From Sphingomonadales bacterium (GTDB lineage Bacteria > Pseudomonadota > Alphaproteobacteria > Sphingomonadales > Sphingomonadaceae): a DNA stretch of 64,000 nt. Under the pieces are notes generated by a model, which was not told where the DNA came from, made no database searches, and worked only from the letters and a program-made list of their open reading frames with translations. The position numbers and the translations under genes were made by a program. The stretch lies in contig JAIXWO010000022.1 in assembly GCA_027491235.1 (NCBI GenBank), forward strand, positions 62,001 to 126,000, in the 5' to 3' direction. Positions 16,447 through 26,190 of this stretch are shown here, in pieces; the stretch's first letter is position 1; every line of letters starts with the position of its first letter.

Positions 16447-17946
16447 TTACTCCGCAGCTTCCAACAGGGCAGGTGCCTCAACCTTGTGTGGCTTTTCAAA
16501 GGTCATCGCTTCATCATCAAGCGCCCCGTAGCGCAGCAAGCGGATATCCTTGCTGTAGTTCTGGTGCAGCTTCCAAGGGAAATGCGTGCCCTGCTTTGGC
16601 AGCTGGCTTTCCGCGCGGGTGAAATAGCCGGACGAGAAGTCAACGAAGCTCTCGGTTTCGATTTTCTGGCCATGGGTGCGCGGGATGGCGATCTTGTTCC
16701 CCGTGGCATCCAGATGATTGATGACGCGGCACGCATATTCCGACGTCAGATCGGCCTTCAGCGTCCAGGAAGCGTTCGTATAGCCGAACCACATGATGAG
16801 GTTGGGCACATCGCTGTACATCGTGCCCTTGTGGAGAATGTGCTGCCCCGGATGGAAGGGAACGCCGTCGACATAGGCTTCAAGGCCGGACAGCATCTGC
16901 ATGTTGAGGCCGGTGGCTGACACGACGATGTCCGCCTCCAGCTCTTGCCCAGACTTTAGCAAAATGCCCTTTTCCGTGAAGCGGTCGATATGGTCGGTGG
17001 CGATAGACGCGCGGCCATCTTTAAGCGCGTTGAAGAAGTCGCTGTCGGGCACGAGGCACAGGCGCTGGTCCCACGGCTTGTAGGGCGGGGTGAAGTGCTT
17101 GCCGACGTCGAAGCCCTCGGGCAGCATATCCTTGACCATGCCGATCAAACGTTCGGCTGACTTTTCCGGATTCTTGCGAAGCAGTTTGAACATGAACTGC
17201 TGCATCAACACGTTGCGCCAACGCGTGACCCAATAGGCTGCCTTGGGCGGCAGGACTTTGCGCAGGCCAAGTGCAAAGGCGTCTTCGGCGGGGCGGGATA
17301 CCATGTAAGTCGGTGTGCGCTGCAGCATGGTGACATGTCCGGCGCCCGTGTCTGCCATGGCAGGCACAAGTGTGACGGCGGTCGCGCCGCTGCCGATCAC
17401 GATGACCTTCTTGCCCGTATAGTCGAGATTTTCGGGCCAATGCTGCGGATGGACAAGCTTGCCCTTAAAGTCGCCAAGGCCTTCAAATTCAGGCGTGTAG
17501 CCCTTGTCATAATTATAATAGCCAGAACACATGAGCAGCATGTTGCAGCGGATGGTCATAGGCTGGCCGTCGGCGCCAATCGTGCCCTCGACGGTCCATG
17601 TCGCGTCCTCGGAGGACCAGTGCGCGCGCTTCACATAATGGTTGAAGCGGATGTTCTTCTTGAGGCCAAATTCCTCAACCGTTTCTCCAAGATAACCCAT
17701 GATCGCAGGCGCGTCGGCAATCGCCTTGCGTGCGGTCCAAGGCTTGAAGCTGAAGCCCAGCGTGTACATGTCGGAGTCGGAGCGGATGCCGGGATAACGG
17801 AACAGATCCCATGTGCCGCCGAAATTCTCGCGGCGCTCCATGATGGCGAACGTCTTTCCGGGGCACTGCTTTTGCAGGTGCACGGCCGCGCCAATGCCGG
17901 AAATACCGGCACCGACAATCAAGACGTCAACATATTCAACTGCCAT
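16447..17946 (-). CDS. Flavin-containing Baeyer-Villiger-type monooxygenase
   Basis: A 499-residue protein with two Rossmann dinucleotide motifs: GAGISG at 12-17 for FAD and GSGATA at 185-190 for NADPH. Between them FKGKLVHPQHWP at about 160-171 matches the Baeyer-Villiger fingerprint FxGxxxHxxxWP. The size and layout match the EthA-type flavin monooxygenases, which insert oxygen into ketones or oxidise soft nucleophiles; the physiological substrate is unknown. A 15-bp palindrome sits upstream at 18003-18038. It faces the epoxide-hydrolase gene; a joint catabolic role is possible but unsupported. Confidence 0.88.
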   Translation of the reverse strand: MAVEYVDVLIVGAGISGIGAAVHLQKQCPGKTFAIMERRENFGGTWDLFRYPGIRSDSDMYTLGFSFKPWTARKAIADAPAIMGYLGETVEEFGLKKNIRFNHYVKRAHWSSEDATWTVEGTIGADGQPMTIRCNMLLMCSGYYNYDKGYTPEFEGLGDFKGKLVHPQHWPENLDYTGKKVIVIGSGATAVTLVPAMADTGAGHVTMLQRTPTYMVSRPAEDAFALGLRKVLPPKAAYWVTRWRNVLMQQFMFKLLRKNPEKSAERLIGMVKDMLPEGFDVGKHFTPPYKPWDQRLCLVPDSDFFNALKDGRASIATDHIDRFTEKGILLKSGQELEADIVVSATGLNMQMLSGLEAYVDGVPFHPGQHILHKGTMYSDVPNLIMWFGYTNASWTLKADLTSEYACRVINHLDATGNKIAIPRTHGQKIETESFVDFSSGYFTRAESQLPKQGTHFPWKLHQNYSKDIRLLRYGALDDEAMTFEKPHKVEAPALLEAAE

Positions 17947-18002
17947 TTCAATCCACCCTAATTTTCATTTGAAGGGATTTTGGCAGGTTTCCATTAGGTT
18001 GC

Positions 18003-18038
18003 AAGGGGCAACTTGACGTGAAGGTCAAGTTGCCCCTT
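18003..18038. terminator. Perfect 15-bp stem hairpin between yceI-like gene and monooxygenase
   Basis: Arms AAGGGGCAACTTGAC (18003-18017) and its exact complement GTCAAGTTGCCCCTT (18024-18038) flank a six-base loop. On the minus strand it lies just past the YceI stop and 57 bases before the monooxygenase start. The sequence after the stem is not a U-run, so it is either an atypical terminator or an operator or mRNA structure controlling the monooxygenase. Confidence 0.5.
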
Positions 18039-18060
18039 CAAAACCGCGAATTTGAGAAGC

Positions 18061-18672
18061 TTACTTCTCAAAAGCGATGCTGATGGCGATCTTCACGTCA
18101 TCACCCACCAAGGGCACATATTTCGCCATGCCAAAGTCGCTGCGCTTGATTGTCGTGGCACCATGAAAGCCGATGGTGGCCTTTCTAGACATGGGGTTGG
18201 TGCCAGCGCCCGTGAACGTCGCGTCCAGCACGACAGGCTTGGTGACACCAAGCAGCGTGAGGTTGCCTGTGACCTTCGCCGTGTTGCCGGTTGCGACGAC
18301 CTTGGTCGATTCGAACGTGGCGGTCGGGAACTTTGCGGCATCAAGGAAGTCGGGAGACATCATGTGCTTGGTTAAGTCTGCGCGCGAGGTGGCGAGATCG
18401 CTCACGGGGATCGTGATGCTGACTTTGGCATCATTTGGCTTGGCCGGATCGATGGTCAGGCTGCCGGTCGGCTGCCCGAAAATACCGAAATAGTCGTTGA
18501 AACCGAAATGGTTGACCGTCCACTGAATCTGGGCGTGATGATTGTCGACGGCGTAGGTTCCGGCTGCGACGCGCGACGCGTCCACCTGACCGGGAAGCTG
18601 CGGGGCGCCACCTTGGGCGACGAGAGGCGCTGCGGCGAGCAGGGGCAATGCGAGCAGCAATGATTTGTTCAT
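18061..18672 (-). CDS. YceI-family periplasmic lipid-binding-type protein
   Basis: A 203-residue protein with a signal peptide (MNKSLLLALPLLAAAPLVAQ). The mature part starts GTYAVDNHHAQIQWTVNHFG, the YceI signature, and contains the repeating beta-barrel strands (ATFESTKVVATGNTAKVTGN, then LTLLGVTKPVVLDATF). YceI proteins form lipocalin-like barrels that bind polyisoprenoids. The start at 18672 is chosen because GAGGAGACTTCCCC precedes it. It lies downstream of ilvC on the same strand, separated by a terminator-like hairpin. Confidence 0.9.
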   Translation of the reverse strand: MNKSLLLALPLLAAAPLVAQGGAPQLPGQVDASRVAAGTYAVDNHHAQIQWTVNHFGFNDYFGIFGQPTGSLTIDPAKPNDAKVSITIPVSDLATSRADLTKHMMSPDFLDAAKFPTATFESTKVVATGNTAKVTGNLTLLGVTKPVVLDATFTGAGTNPMSRKATIGFHGATTIKRSDFGMAKYVPLVGDDVKIAISIAFEK

Positions 18673-18701
18673 GGGGAAGTCTCCTCGACAGAAATGATTG
18701 G

Positions 18702-18731
18702 GGGCAGCACCAATGTTGGCGCCGCCCCCCA
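18702..18731 (-). terminator. GC-rich hairpin downstream of ilvC
   Basis: On the minus strand a GGGGGCGGCGCC arm pairs imperfectly with GGTGCTGCCCCC around a short loop and is followed by AATCATTTCT. It lies 50-80 bases after the ilvC stop and just before the YceI ribosome-binding site, so it plausibly ends the ilvB-ilvH-ilvC transcript. Confidence 0.5.
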
Positions 18732-18783
18732 TTTAGTCAAGGAAAGCTCTTCTTGGATGGTTCCAAGAATTGGGAGCAATCGC

Positions 18784-19854
<1,071 letters not shown>

Positions 19855-20370
19855 TCAAATGGCTTCCTTGCCCCGCGCCATAGCAACGATGCCGGTGCGG
19901 GCGACCTCGACGAGGCCGATTTCTTTCATGAGTTCCACAAAGCGGTCGATCTTTGTCGATGCGCCCGTGACTTCAAAAACAAAGCTCGAAATCGTCGTGT
20001 CGACGACGTTCGCGCGGAAAACCTCAGCAAGGCGCAGCGCTTCAATGCGGTGGTCGCCGGTTCCGGCCACCTTGACCAGCGCCAGTTCACGTTCAACATG
20101 ATCGCCCAGCAGAGTGAGGTCCGTCACCTTATGGACCGGCACCATGCGGTCGAGCTGCGCCACAACCTGTTCGATGACGGCGGGCGTACCCGTCGTCACG
20201 ATGGTGATGCGGCTGATCGAGTCATCCTCGGTGATATCAGCCACCGTCAGGCTCTCGATGTTGTAGCCACGCGCTGTGAACATGCCCGCGATGCGCGCAA
20301 GCACACCGGGCTCGTTCGTCACGGTAACGGAGAGCGTATGACGCTCTTTCAGACCTTCCTTGATGTGCAT
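19855..20370 (-). CDS. ilvH: Acetolactate synthase small (regulatory) subunit
   Basis: A 171-residue protein with an N-terminal ACT domain (HTLSVTVTNEPGVLARIAGM, then FTARGYNIESLTV) and the C-terminal subunit domain ending in IGLVEVARTGIVAMARG. The ACT domain binds valine and confers feedback inhibition on IlvB. Its start overlaps the ilvB stop by one base (TAATG), indicating translational coupling of the two subunits. Its length is typical. Confidence 0.96.
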   Translation of the reverse strand: MHIKEGLKERHTLSVTVTNEPGVLARIAGMFTARGYNIESLTVADITEDDSISRITIVTTGTPAVIEQVVAQLDRMVPVHKVTDLTLLGDHVERELALVKVAGTGDHRIEALRLAEVFRANVVDTTISSFVFEVTGASTKIDRFVELMKEIGLVEVARTGIVAMARGKEAI

Positions 20371-22118
20371 TAAACCAGCGCCTTCGCTTCGTCGTCCAGT
20401 TCGCCTGACACCTGATCGTCAGCGAGGATCATTTCAACATGGGATGCGCCCGATGGGATCATCGGGAAGCAGTTGGCCACCTTGGCAACCAAGCAGTCCA
20501 CAATCACCGGACCATCATAAGCCAGCATTTCGGCGATGCCCGATTCCAACTGATCAGGCGTTTCGATCCGGATGCCCTTCCAACCATAGGCTTCACCCAG
20601 CTTCACAAAGTCGGGCAGAGCGTCTGAATAGCTCTCGGAATAGCGGCTGGAATAGGTCAGTTCCTGCCACTGGCGAACCATGCCCATATATTCATTGTTG
20701 AGGATGAAGATCTTGACCGGCAGGCGATATTGCGTCGCTGTCGCCAGTTCCTGAATGTTCATCTGGATGGAGGCTTCTCCGGCAATATCGATGACAAGCG
20801 CATTGGGATTGCCCAACTGCGCGCCGATCGCGGCCGGCAGGCCATAGCCCATCGTCCCTAGGCCACCCGATGTCAGCCACTTGTTCGGTGATTCAAAGTG
20901 GAAATGCTGTGCCGCCCACATCTGATGCTGGCCGACCTCGGTGGTGATGATCGGGTTCTTCTTGTGCGTGGCATTCCACAGGGCCTGAACGGCAGCCTGC
21001 GGCATGATTTCGGTCGTGGACGGCGGATAGGACAGCGACTTCTTTGCGCGCCATTCGTCGATCTGCTTCCACCAAGCTGACAGATCAGCCTTGGTGTGCT
21101 GGCGTGCTTTCCAGACTTTCACCATGTCTTCCATGACATGGCCGACATCGCCAACAATGGGCAGGTCAACACGGACTGTCTTGTTCATCGAACTGCGGTC
21201 GATATCGATGTGGATTTTCTTCGCCTTGGGCGCAAAAGCATCCAGACGGCCCGTGACACGGTCATCAAAGCGTGCACCGAGGCATACGATGAGGTCAGCC
21301 TGGTTCATCGTCCAATTGGCTTCATAGGTGCCGTGCATGCCCAGCATGCCGAGCCACTGATCGCCCGAGGCGGGATAGGCGCCAAGACCCATGAGCGTCG
21401 AGGTGACTGGCGCGCCGGTGATGCGCGCGAGCTCACGCAGGATCTGGCTTGCGGCCGGACCCGAATTGATGATGCCACCGCCCGTGTAGAGGATGGGCCG
21501 TTCCGCCGCCGCGAGCATTTCGACAGCCGCTTCAATCAGCTTGATGTCGCCCTTTACTTGGGGGCGATAGCTTGCGTGATTGATCGTGCCCGGCTTTTTA
21601 TAAGGCGCGGTGGCGACCTGAACGTCCTTTGGAATGTCCACCACAACTGGGCCGGGGCGCCCCGTCGTTGCGATGTGGAACGCTTCGTGGATAACGTTGC
21701 CCAGCGTTTCGGGCGACTTCACCAGATAATTGTGTTTGGTGCAGTGGCGCGTGATGCCCACCGTATCGGCTTCCTGAAACGCGTCAGACCCAATAAGATG
21801 CGTCGCAACCTGCCCGGTGATGACAACCATCGGGATGGAGTCCATCAAGGCATCGGTGATGCCGGTGACCGCATTGGTTGCGCCGGGGCCTGAGGTCACA
21901 AGCACAACGCCGGGCTTGCCAGTCGCACGGGCATAGCCTTCGGCGGCATGGGTGGCGGCCTGTTCATGGCGGACGAGGATGTGGCGGATGCGCTTCTGCT
22001 GGAACAGCGCGTCATAGATCGGCAGCACAGCGCCGCCCGGATAGCCAAAAATGACCTCGACACCGAGATCGCTCAGCGCCTCGATCAGGATATTGGCTCC
22101 AGACTGTTCCTTCGGCAT
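20370..22118 (-). CDS. ilvB: Acetolactate synthase large (catalytic) subunit
   Basis: A 582-residue ThDP enzyme. The N-terminal domain contains GYPGGAVLPIYDAL and the catalytic Glu motif RHEQAATHAAEGYARATG, followed by TSGPGATN. The C-terminal ThDP-binding motif reads AGEASIQMNIQEL...ILNN: the usual metal-binding Asp of GDG is replaced by Glu and the last Gly by Ala. It makes acetolactate and acetohydroxybutyrate for Val, Leu and Ile. The start at 22118 (MPKEQSGANIL) is chosen as family-consistent. No branched-chain leader peptide was found upstream. Confidence 0.95.
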   Translation of the reverse strand: MPKEQSGANILIEALSDLGVEVIFGYPGGAVLPIYDALFQQKRIRHILVRHEQAATHAAEGYARATGKPGVVLVTSGPGATNAVTGITDALMDSIPMVVITGQVATHLIGSDAFQEADTVGITRHCTKHNYLVKSPETLGNVIHEAFHIATTGRPGPVVVDIPKDVQVATAPYKKPGTINHASYRPQVKGDIKLIEAAVEMLAAAERPILYTGGGIINSGPAASQILRELARITGAPVTSTLMGLGAYPASGDQWLGMLGMHGTYEANWTMNQADLIVCLGARFDDRVTGRLDAFAPKAKKIHIDIDRSSMNKTVRVDLPIVGDVGHVMEDMVKVWKARQHTKADLSAWWKQIDEWRAKKSLSYPPSTTEIMPQAAVQALWNATHKKNPIITTEVGQHQMWAAQHFHFESPNKWLTSGGLGTMGYGLPAAIGAQLGNPNALVIDIAGEASIQMNIQELATATQYRLPVKIFILNNEYMGMVRQWQELTYSSRYSESYSDALPDFVKLGEAYGWKGIRIETPDQLESGIAEMLAYDGPVIVDCLVAKVANCFPMIPSGASHVEMILADDQVSGELDDEAKALV

Positions 22119-22199
22119 TTCTATCTTCCCAGCTTGCCAGCGGCGCCCTGTTGCACTGCGGCAGGATTTTCGCAAGGCGGGCGCCCTACGAATAACAAA

Positions 22200-23144
22200 C
22201 TAATATGTCAACGCCGTATCACGTAATATTATTGCTAATTCGTCAATCTTGACGTTATCTAATTCGCTCTCGATGCGCAGCCACTCGGGAGGGGGTTGAT
22301 TGCGGAACCACGTAAACTGGCGCTTTGCGTATTGGCGCGTGGCTATTTGGCCCTGCTCTATTGCTGCATCGCGGGAAAGCGCGCCGGAGAGGAAGGCGGC
22401 AATGTCGGGAACACCGATCGCGCGCATCACCGGCAGATCGGGGTCAAGGCCGCGCGCCATAAGGGCTTCCACTTCCGCGAGCCCATCTGCGTCAAGCATG
22501 GCTTCAAACCGACGGTCGCAGCGGTCGTAGAGCCAAGCCCGCGGGGGCAGCAGCACGGCAGGAACCAACCGGATCTGTTGGCCAATGCCGCCGACAAGAT
22601 CGGCCTGCCACTCCCTGATCGGCCGACCGGTAGACCGCACCACTTCCAATGCGCGGGCAATGCGGGTGCTGTCATTGGCATCAAGGCGGCCAGCTGCTTC
22701 GGGGTCTTCTGCCAATAGACAGAGCCGCGCTTCGGAAACGGGGAGGGCCCGGACTTCGGTGCGAATGGCGGGGTCAATTTCCGGCACCGGCGCGATACCG
22801 TCGAGCAATGTGCGCAGATACATGCCGGTGCCGCCGACTAAGATGGGAAGGCGGGCTTGAGCGTGGGCTGCCGCAATCTCGGCTTTGGCCTCGGCGGCCC
22901 ATTGGGCGGCAGAGCAAGCGGTGGCACCATCCAAATGGCCAAACAGCCGATGTGGCGCGCGCGATTCTTCTTCCGTGCTTGGCCGCGCTGAAACGATCCG
23001 CAAGTCCTTGTAAACCTGACTGGCATCGGCGTTGATGATGATGCCGCCCGTCATTTCTGCAAGGCGCAGCGCCAATGCGGACTTGCCGCTTGCCGTCGGC
23101 CCTGCAATGAGCGCCACCGTCTCAGGCTTTTTGGATGGTTCCAT
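22200..23144 (-). CDS. miaA: tRNA dimethylallyltransferase
   Basis: A 314-residue protein. MiaA transfers a dimethylallyl group to A37 of tRNAs that read UNN codons. The P-loop GPTASGKS lies at 15-22, followed by [19 protein letters not shown]. Downstream are [14 protein letters not shown] and the C-terminal [14 protein letters not shown] motif. Starts at 23144 (MEPSKKPE) or 23162 ([10 protein letters not shown]) are both possible. The first shares the CATG tetramer with the start of serB on the opposite strand, the second overlaps serB by 20 bases. The 3' end lies 81 bases before ilvB. Confidence 0.95.
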   Translation of the reverse strand: MEPSKKPETVALIAGPTASGKSALALRLAEMTGGIIINADASQVYKDLRIVSARPSTEEESRAPHRLFGHLDGATACSAAQWAAEAKAEIAAAHAQARLPILVGGTGMYLRTLLDGIAPVPEIDPAIRTEVRALPVSEARLCLLAEDPEAAGRLDANDSTRIARALEVVRSTGRPIREWQADLVGGIGQQIRLVPAVLLPPRAWLYDRCDRRFEAMLDADGLAEVEALMARGLDPDLPVMRAIGVPDIAAFLSGALSRDAAIEQGQIATRQYAKRQFTWFRNQPPPEWLRIESELDNVKIDELAIILRDTALTY

Positions 23145-24027
23145 GTTCACAGCGACGCTCATAGCAGCAGACCGGTTTGATGCAGGTGATATTTCAACTG
23201 CTGCGGACCGCGTGGCACAAAGTGGCGCTTCGGTCCTGTCATCCGGGTGGATAGAAGACGGCAAGGCGCTGGATATCCACTTTACCGGTGATGCTGCCGT
23301 CGTCCGGGCCGCCGTTGAGGGTGCCTTTGATCGTACCGATGCCATCGTCCAAAAGACGGTCGACCGCGCGCGCAGCCTGATCATCGCCGACATGGATTCG
23401 ACTATGATCACGATCGAATGCATCGATGAGCTCGCCGACTATGCCGGTATCAAACCGCAGATCGCCGAGGTCACGGAACGCGCCATGCGCGGAGAACTCG
23501 ACTTTGAAGAGGCGTTGCGCAGCCGCGTGGCCTTGCTCAAGGGGCTGTCTGAAAACGTCATCGACCAATGCCTTGTCGAGCGCGTCGTCATCATGCCCGG
23601 CGCACGCGCGCTGGTGCAGACGATCCGCGCCCATGGCGGCATGGCGATTCTTGTATCGGGCGGCTTTACCCGTTTTGCAGATCCCGTGGCGTCAGAGATT
23701 GGTTTCAACAAGGCCATCGCCAATCGCCTTGGGATCAAGGACGGGGTGCTGACCGGACGGGTTGAGGGCAACATCGTTGGCGCCCAGACCAAGCGCAAGG
23801 CGCTGATGGATGCTGTGTCCGCTTATGAACTCGGGTCCTCTGCCAGCCTTGCTGTGGGTGACGGGGCGAATGACATCCCCATGATTGAGGCGGCGGGCTT
23901 AGGCGTTGCCTATCACGCCAAGCCGAAAACAGCCGCGGCCGCCGCGGCCCGGGTGGACCATGGCGACCTGACGGCCATCCTTTATGCAATGGGCTATCCA
24001 CGCAGCGCATGGGCCTGCGCGGACTAA
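23143..24027 (+). CDS. serB: Phosphoserine phosphatase
   Basis: A 294-residue HAD-superfamily enzyme that makes the final step of serine synthesis. Motif I is IADMDSTMI with nucleophile Asp83 and Asp85. Motif II is VSGGFT, and motif IV is [10 protein letters not shown]. The N-terminal ~75 residues form the regulatory domain found in longer SerB proteins. The ATG at 23143 overlaps the miaA start codon on the other strand. There is no room for a ribosome-binding site outside miaA, so the mRNA leader would lie inside miaA unless it is leaderless. Confidence 0.95.
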   Translation: MFTATLIAADRFDAGDISTAADRVAQSGASVLSSGWIEDGKALDIHFTGDAAVVRAAVEGAFDRTDAIVQKTVDRARSLIIADMDSTMITIECIDELADYAGIKPQIAEVTERAMRGELDFEEALRSRVALLKGLSENVIDQCLVERVVIMPGARALVQTIRAHGGMAILVSGGFTRFADPVASEIGFNKAIANRLGIKDGVLTGRVEGNIVGAQTKRKALMDAVSAYELGSSASLAVGDGANDIPMIEAAGLGVAYHAKPKTAAAAAARVDHGDLTAILYAMGYPRSAWACAD

Positions 24028-24040
24028 GCTTCCATCGAAG

Positions 24041-25285
24041 TTACGGTGCGATGGGGAAGCAACCCTGTCCTGCCGCTTGGGCTGACTTGCAGACCCGATC
24101 TGCATCGGCACGCGAGGCGAGGGGCCCGGCCTGAAGACGGGTGACGTTTGTCGCTTTCACCAGATAAGGCTGAAGTCCGCCAAGTCCCGAAATCCGGCCT
24201 TTGAGCTGGCTCCATTGTGCCTTGGCCTTACCTTCTTCGCTAAAGGCACCCAACTGGACGCGCCAGCCCTTGCCGGCAATCGGTTTGGCCTTTGGAACGG
24301 CTGCCTTTGCCACGACAGGCTTTGGCGCAACGGCGCGCGGGGCGGCACGAACCGGCCGGGGCTGTTCCTCATAGGACGGCGCTTCATAGGCAGGCGTACT
24401 GTAGTCCGGCTCTGGTTCATTGGTGACAGGGGCGGGGGCCTGCCACTGCGGCTCAGGCGCGACGTCTACCGGCAATTGAACAGGTCGTTCCGCTGGGGCC
24501 GCGTTGCGACGCGGCGGCGGCAACGCGCTTCGGCTGGAGGTCATCAGTGGCGCGCGAGATTGCGGGAGAGGCGCTGTGCGAACCGGCGCAGGCAAGTCCG
24601 GTTTCATCGGCTGGACGCTTACAGGCGGCAGGGGTGCTGGAATGGGGTCAACCGCGGCCAACTTCGGGCGGCTGCTGGCCAATTCCATATCGCGGGCAAG
24701 GGCCAGACCTTTTTGCCGCTGTTCGAGGGGAATGAACTTATCCATTTGGGCCAAGCTGGAAGACGCACGGGCAAGTCCCGTCGCCGACGCCCGTGTCATC
24801 AGGGCATAGGCTGTTGTCCAGTCCTTCTCAGCAAAGTCACCGTTGAACATGGCCGTCGCAAGGACGTACTGAGCACGCGGATCACCGCGGTTGGCGGAGC
24901 GGCGGACCATCGGCATCGCATTCTGCCGGTCACCATTCTGGAACATGATCAGGCCCAGATTGTCTTCGGCCTGAAGATGGCCCTGCGCTGCGGCGCGGCG
25001 ATACCAATCTTCTGCCGCTTTCATGTCCACCGGAACACTCCGGCCAAAGCGGTAAGCTTGTGCCAAATTAAATTGCGCATCGGCATCGCCTTTGATGGCC
25101 AGCGGACGCCAAAGTTTCACAGCGGTCGCGTAGTCACCCGATTCCCAAGCTTCGACGCCGCGTTTGACATCGTTGGTCTGGGCAGGTTGGGCCGACGCTT
25201 GGCGGGATTGCGCAACTGATTGAGTTACAGGCACAATCATGACCGCCGCACACAGCGCCGCCGACAAAGTTAATCTCATCTTCAA
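24041..25285 (-). CDS. Sel1-repeat / SPOR-domain exported protein
   Basis: A 414-residue exported protein with a signal peptide (MKMRLTLSAALCAAVMIVPV). Residues about 38-200 hold Sel1-like repeats (GDYATAVKLWRPLAIKGDAD, AEDWYRRAAAQGHLQAEDNL). A Pro-rich linker, about 215-335, follows. The C-terminal ~75 residues form an SPOR domain (KGWRVQLGAFSEEGKAKAQW and LQAGPLASRADADRVCKSA), which in known cases binds denuded glycan strands at the septum. It is divergent from the parA gene at 25465, with a second SPOR protein at the far end of that operon. Confidence 0.85.
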   Translation of the reverse strand: MKMRLTLSAALCAAVMIVPVTQSVAQSRQASAQPAQTNDVKRGVEAWESGDYATAVKLWRPLAIKGDADAQFNLAQAYRFGRSVPVDMKAAEDWYRRAAAQGHLQAEDNLGLIMFQNGDRQNAMPMVRRSANRGDPRAQYVLATAMFNGDFAEKDWTTAYALMTRASATGLARASSSLAQMDKFIPLEQRQKGLALARDMELASSRPKLAAVDPIPAPLPPVSVQPMKPDLPAPVRTAPLPQSRAPLMTSSRSALPPPRRNAAPAERPVQLPVDVAPEPQWQAPAPVTNEPEPDYSTPAYEAPSYEEQPRPVRAAPRAVAPKPVVAKAAVPKAKPIAGKGWRVQLGAFSEEGKAKAQWSQLKGRISGLGGLQPYLVKATNVTRLQAGPLASRADADRVCKSAQAAGQGCFPIAP

Positions 25286-25328
25286 TCCCCCGATACGCGT
25301 GGTTTGGAGATAGCTATACGAAATAGCC

Positions 25329-25410
25329 TTAACGTCGCCTTACCCTTGCTTGAATTGGGCTTCTGTCCATAGCGGCGCAAATTGCCGCCACAGCGTTAAC
25401 CTAAATTTAG
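25329..25410. promoter_or_regulatory. Two near-CtrA boxes in the SPOR/parA divergent promoter region
   Basis: TTAA-N7-TTAC at 25329-25343 and TTAA-N7-TTAG at 25396-25410 each match seven of eight positions of the CtrA site TTAA-N7-TTAA. Both lie in the 179-base divergent region between the Sel1/SPOR gene and parA. CtrA commonly controls cell-cycle, flagellar and pilus genes in alphaproteobacteria. With short motifs, chance matches are possible. Confidence 0.35.
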
Positions 25411-25464
25411 CCACCCCCATGGCAGTGAAGCAGGAACAGTTATTCATGACCGGGGGTCCAATCT

Positions 25465-26181
25465 ATGCGCGTTCTCGCGTTGGCGTCACAAAAGGGTGGG
25501 TCGGGTAAGACAACTCTGTCAGGCCATCTCGCCGTGCAGGCGCAATTGTCAGGCGCAGGCCCGGTCGTTCTGATCGACATCGATCCGCAAGGATCGTTGG
25601 CTGATTGGTGGAACGAACGTGAAGCTGAGCTTCCTGCCTTTGCCCAGACCACGGTGGCGCGGCTTGCGTCGGATCTGGAGGTTCTGCGTCAGCAGGGCTT
25701 CCGCCTCGCCGTCATTGATACGCCACCGGCCATCACCATGGCGATCCAAAGCGTCATCCAGGTGGCCGAGCTGATCGTTATTCCGACCCGCCCAAGCCCG
25801 CACGATTTGCGCGCTGTTGGTGCCACGGTCGATCTGTGCGACCGCGCGGGTAAGCCTCTGATCTTCGTCGTCAATGCGGCAACGCCCAAGGCCAAGATTA
25901 CCTATGAAGCCGCCGTCGCACTGTCACAGCACGGCACGGTGGCGCCGGTCACGCTTCACCACCGCACCGATTATGCAGCGTCGATGATCGACGGTCGTAC
26001 GGTGATGGAAGTCGACCCCAATGGCCGTTCCGCCGGAGAAGTCCGCGACTTGTGGACCTATATTTCAGATCGCCTCGAGAAGAACTTCCGTCGCACAGTG
26101 TTCAGCGCCCCCGGTGTCGGGGCGGTACCCGGCTTTCCGCGTTCTGTCACAGGCGGCTTCGGCCGTCGCGTCACCCAGTAA
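25465..26181 (+). CDS. ParA-family P-loop ATPase (orphan)
   Basis: A 238-residue deviant-Walker ATPase. The motif QKGGSGKTT (Lys10 signature and Lys15) lies at the N-terminus, Walker A' is LIDIDPQGSLADWW, and Walker B is LAVIDTPPAI. The family moves DNA, plasmids or protein complexes by dimerising on ATP. No parB or parS is near, and the neighbouring genes encode a possible ribbon-helix-helix protein and two SPOR proteins, so it is more likely an orphan positioning ATPase than the chromosomal ParA. It is co-directional with the next two genes at nine-base and 22-base gaps. Confidence 0.9.
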   Translation: MRVLALASQKGGSGKTTLSGHLAVQAQLSGAGPVVLIDIDPQGSLADWWNEREAELPAFAQTTVARLASDLEVLRQQGFRLAVIDTPPAITMAIQSVIQVAELIVIPTRPSPHDLRAVGATVDLCDRAGKPLIFVVNAATPKAKITYEAAVALSQHGTVAPVTLHHRTDYAASMIDGRTVMEVDPNGRSAGEVRDLWTYISDRLEKNFRRTVFSAPGVGAVPGFPRSVTGGFGRRVTQ

Positions 26182-26190
26182 GGGAGGCCG

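Noticed and set aside
22119-22199. Possible attenuator leader before ilvB
   Set aside because: GGCGCC-type arms can pair, but no short reading frame with Val, Leu or Ile codon runs is present and no clear promoter could be fixed.
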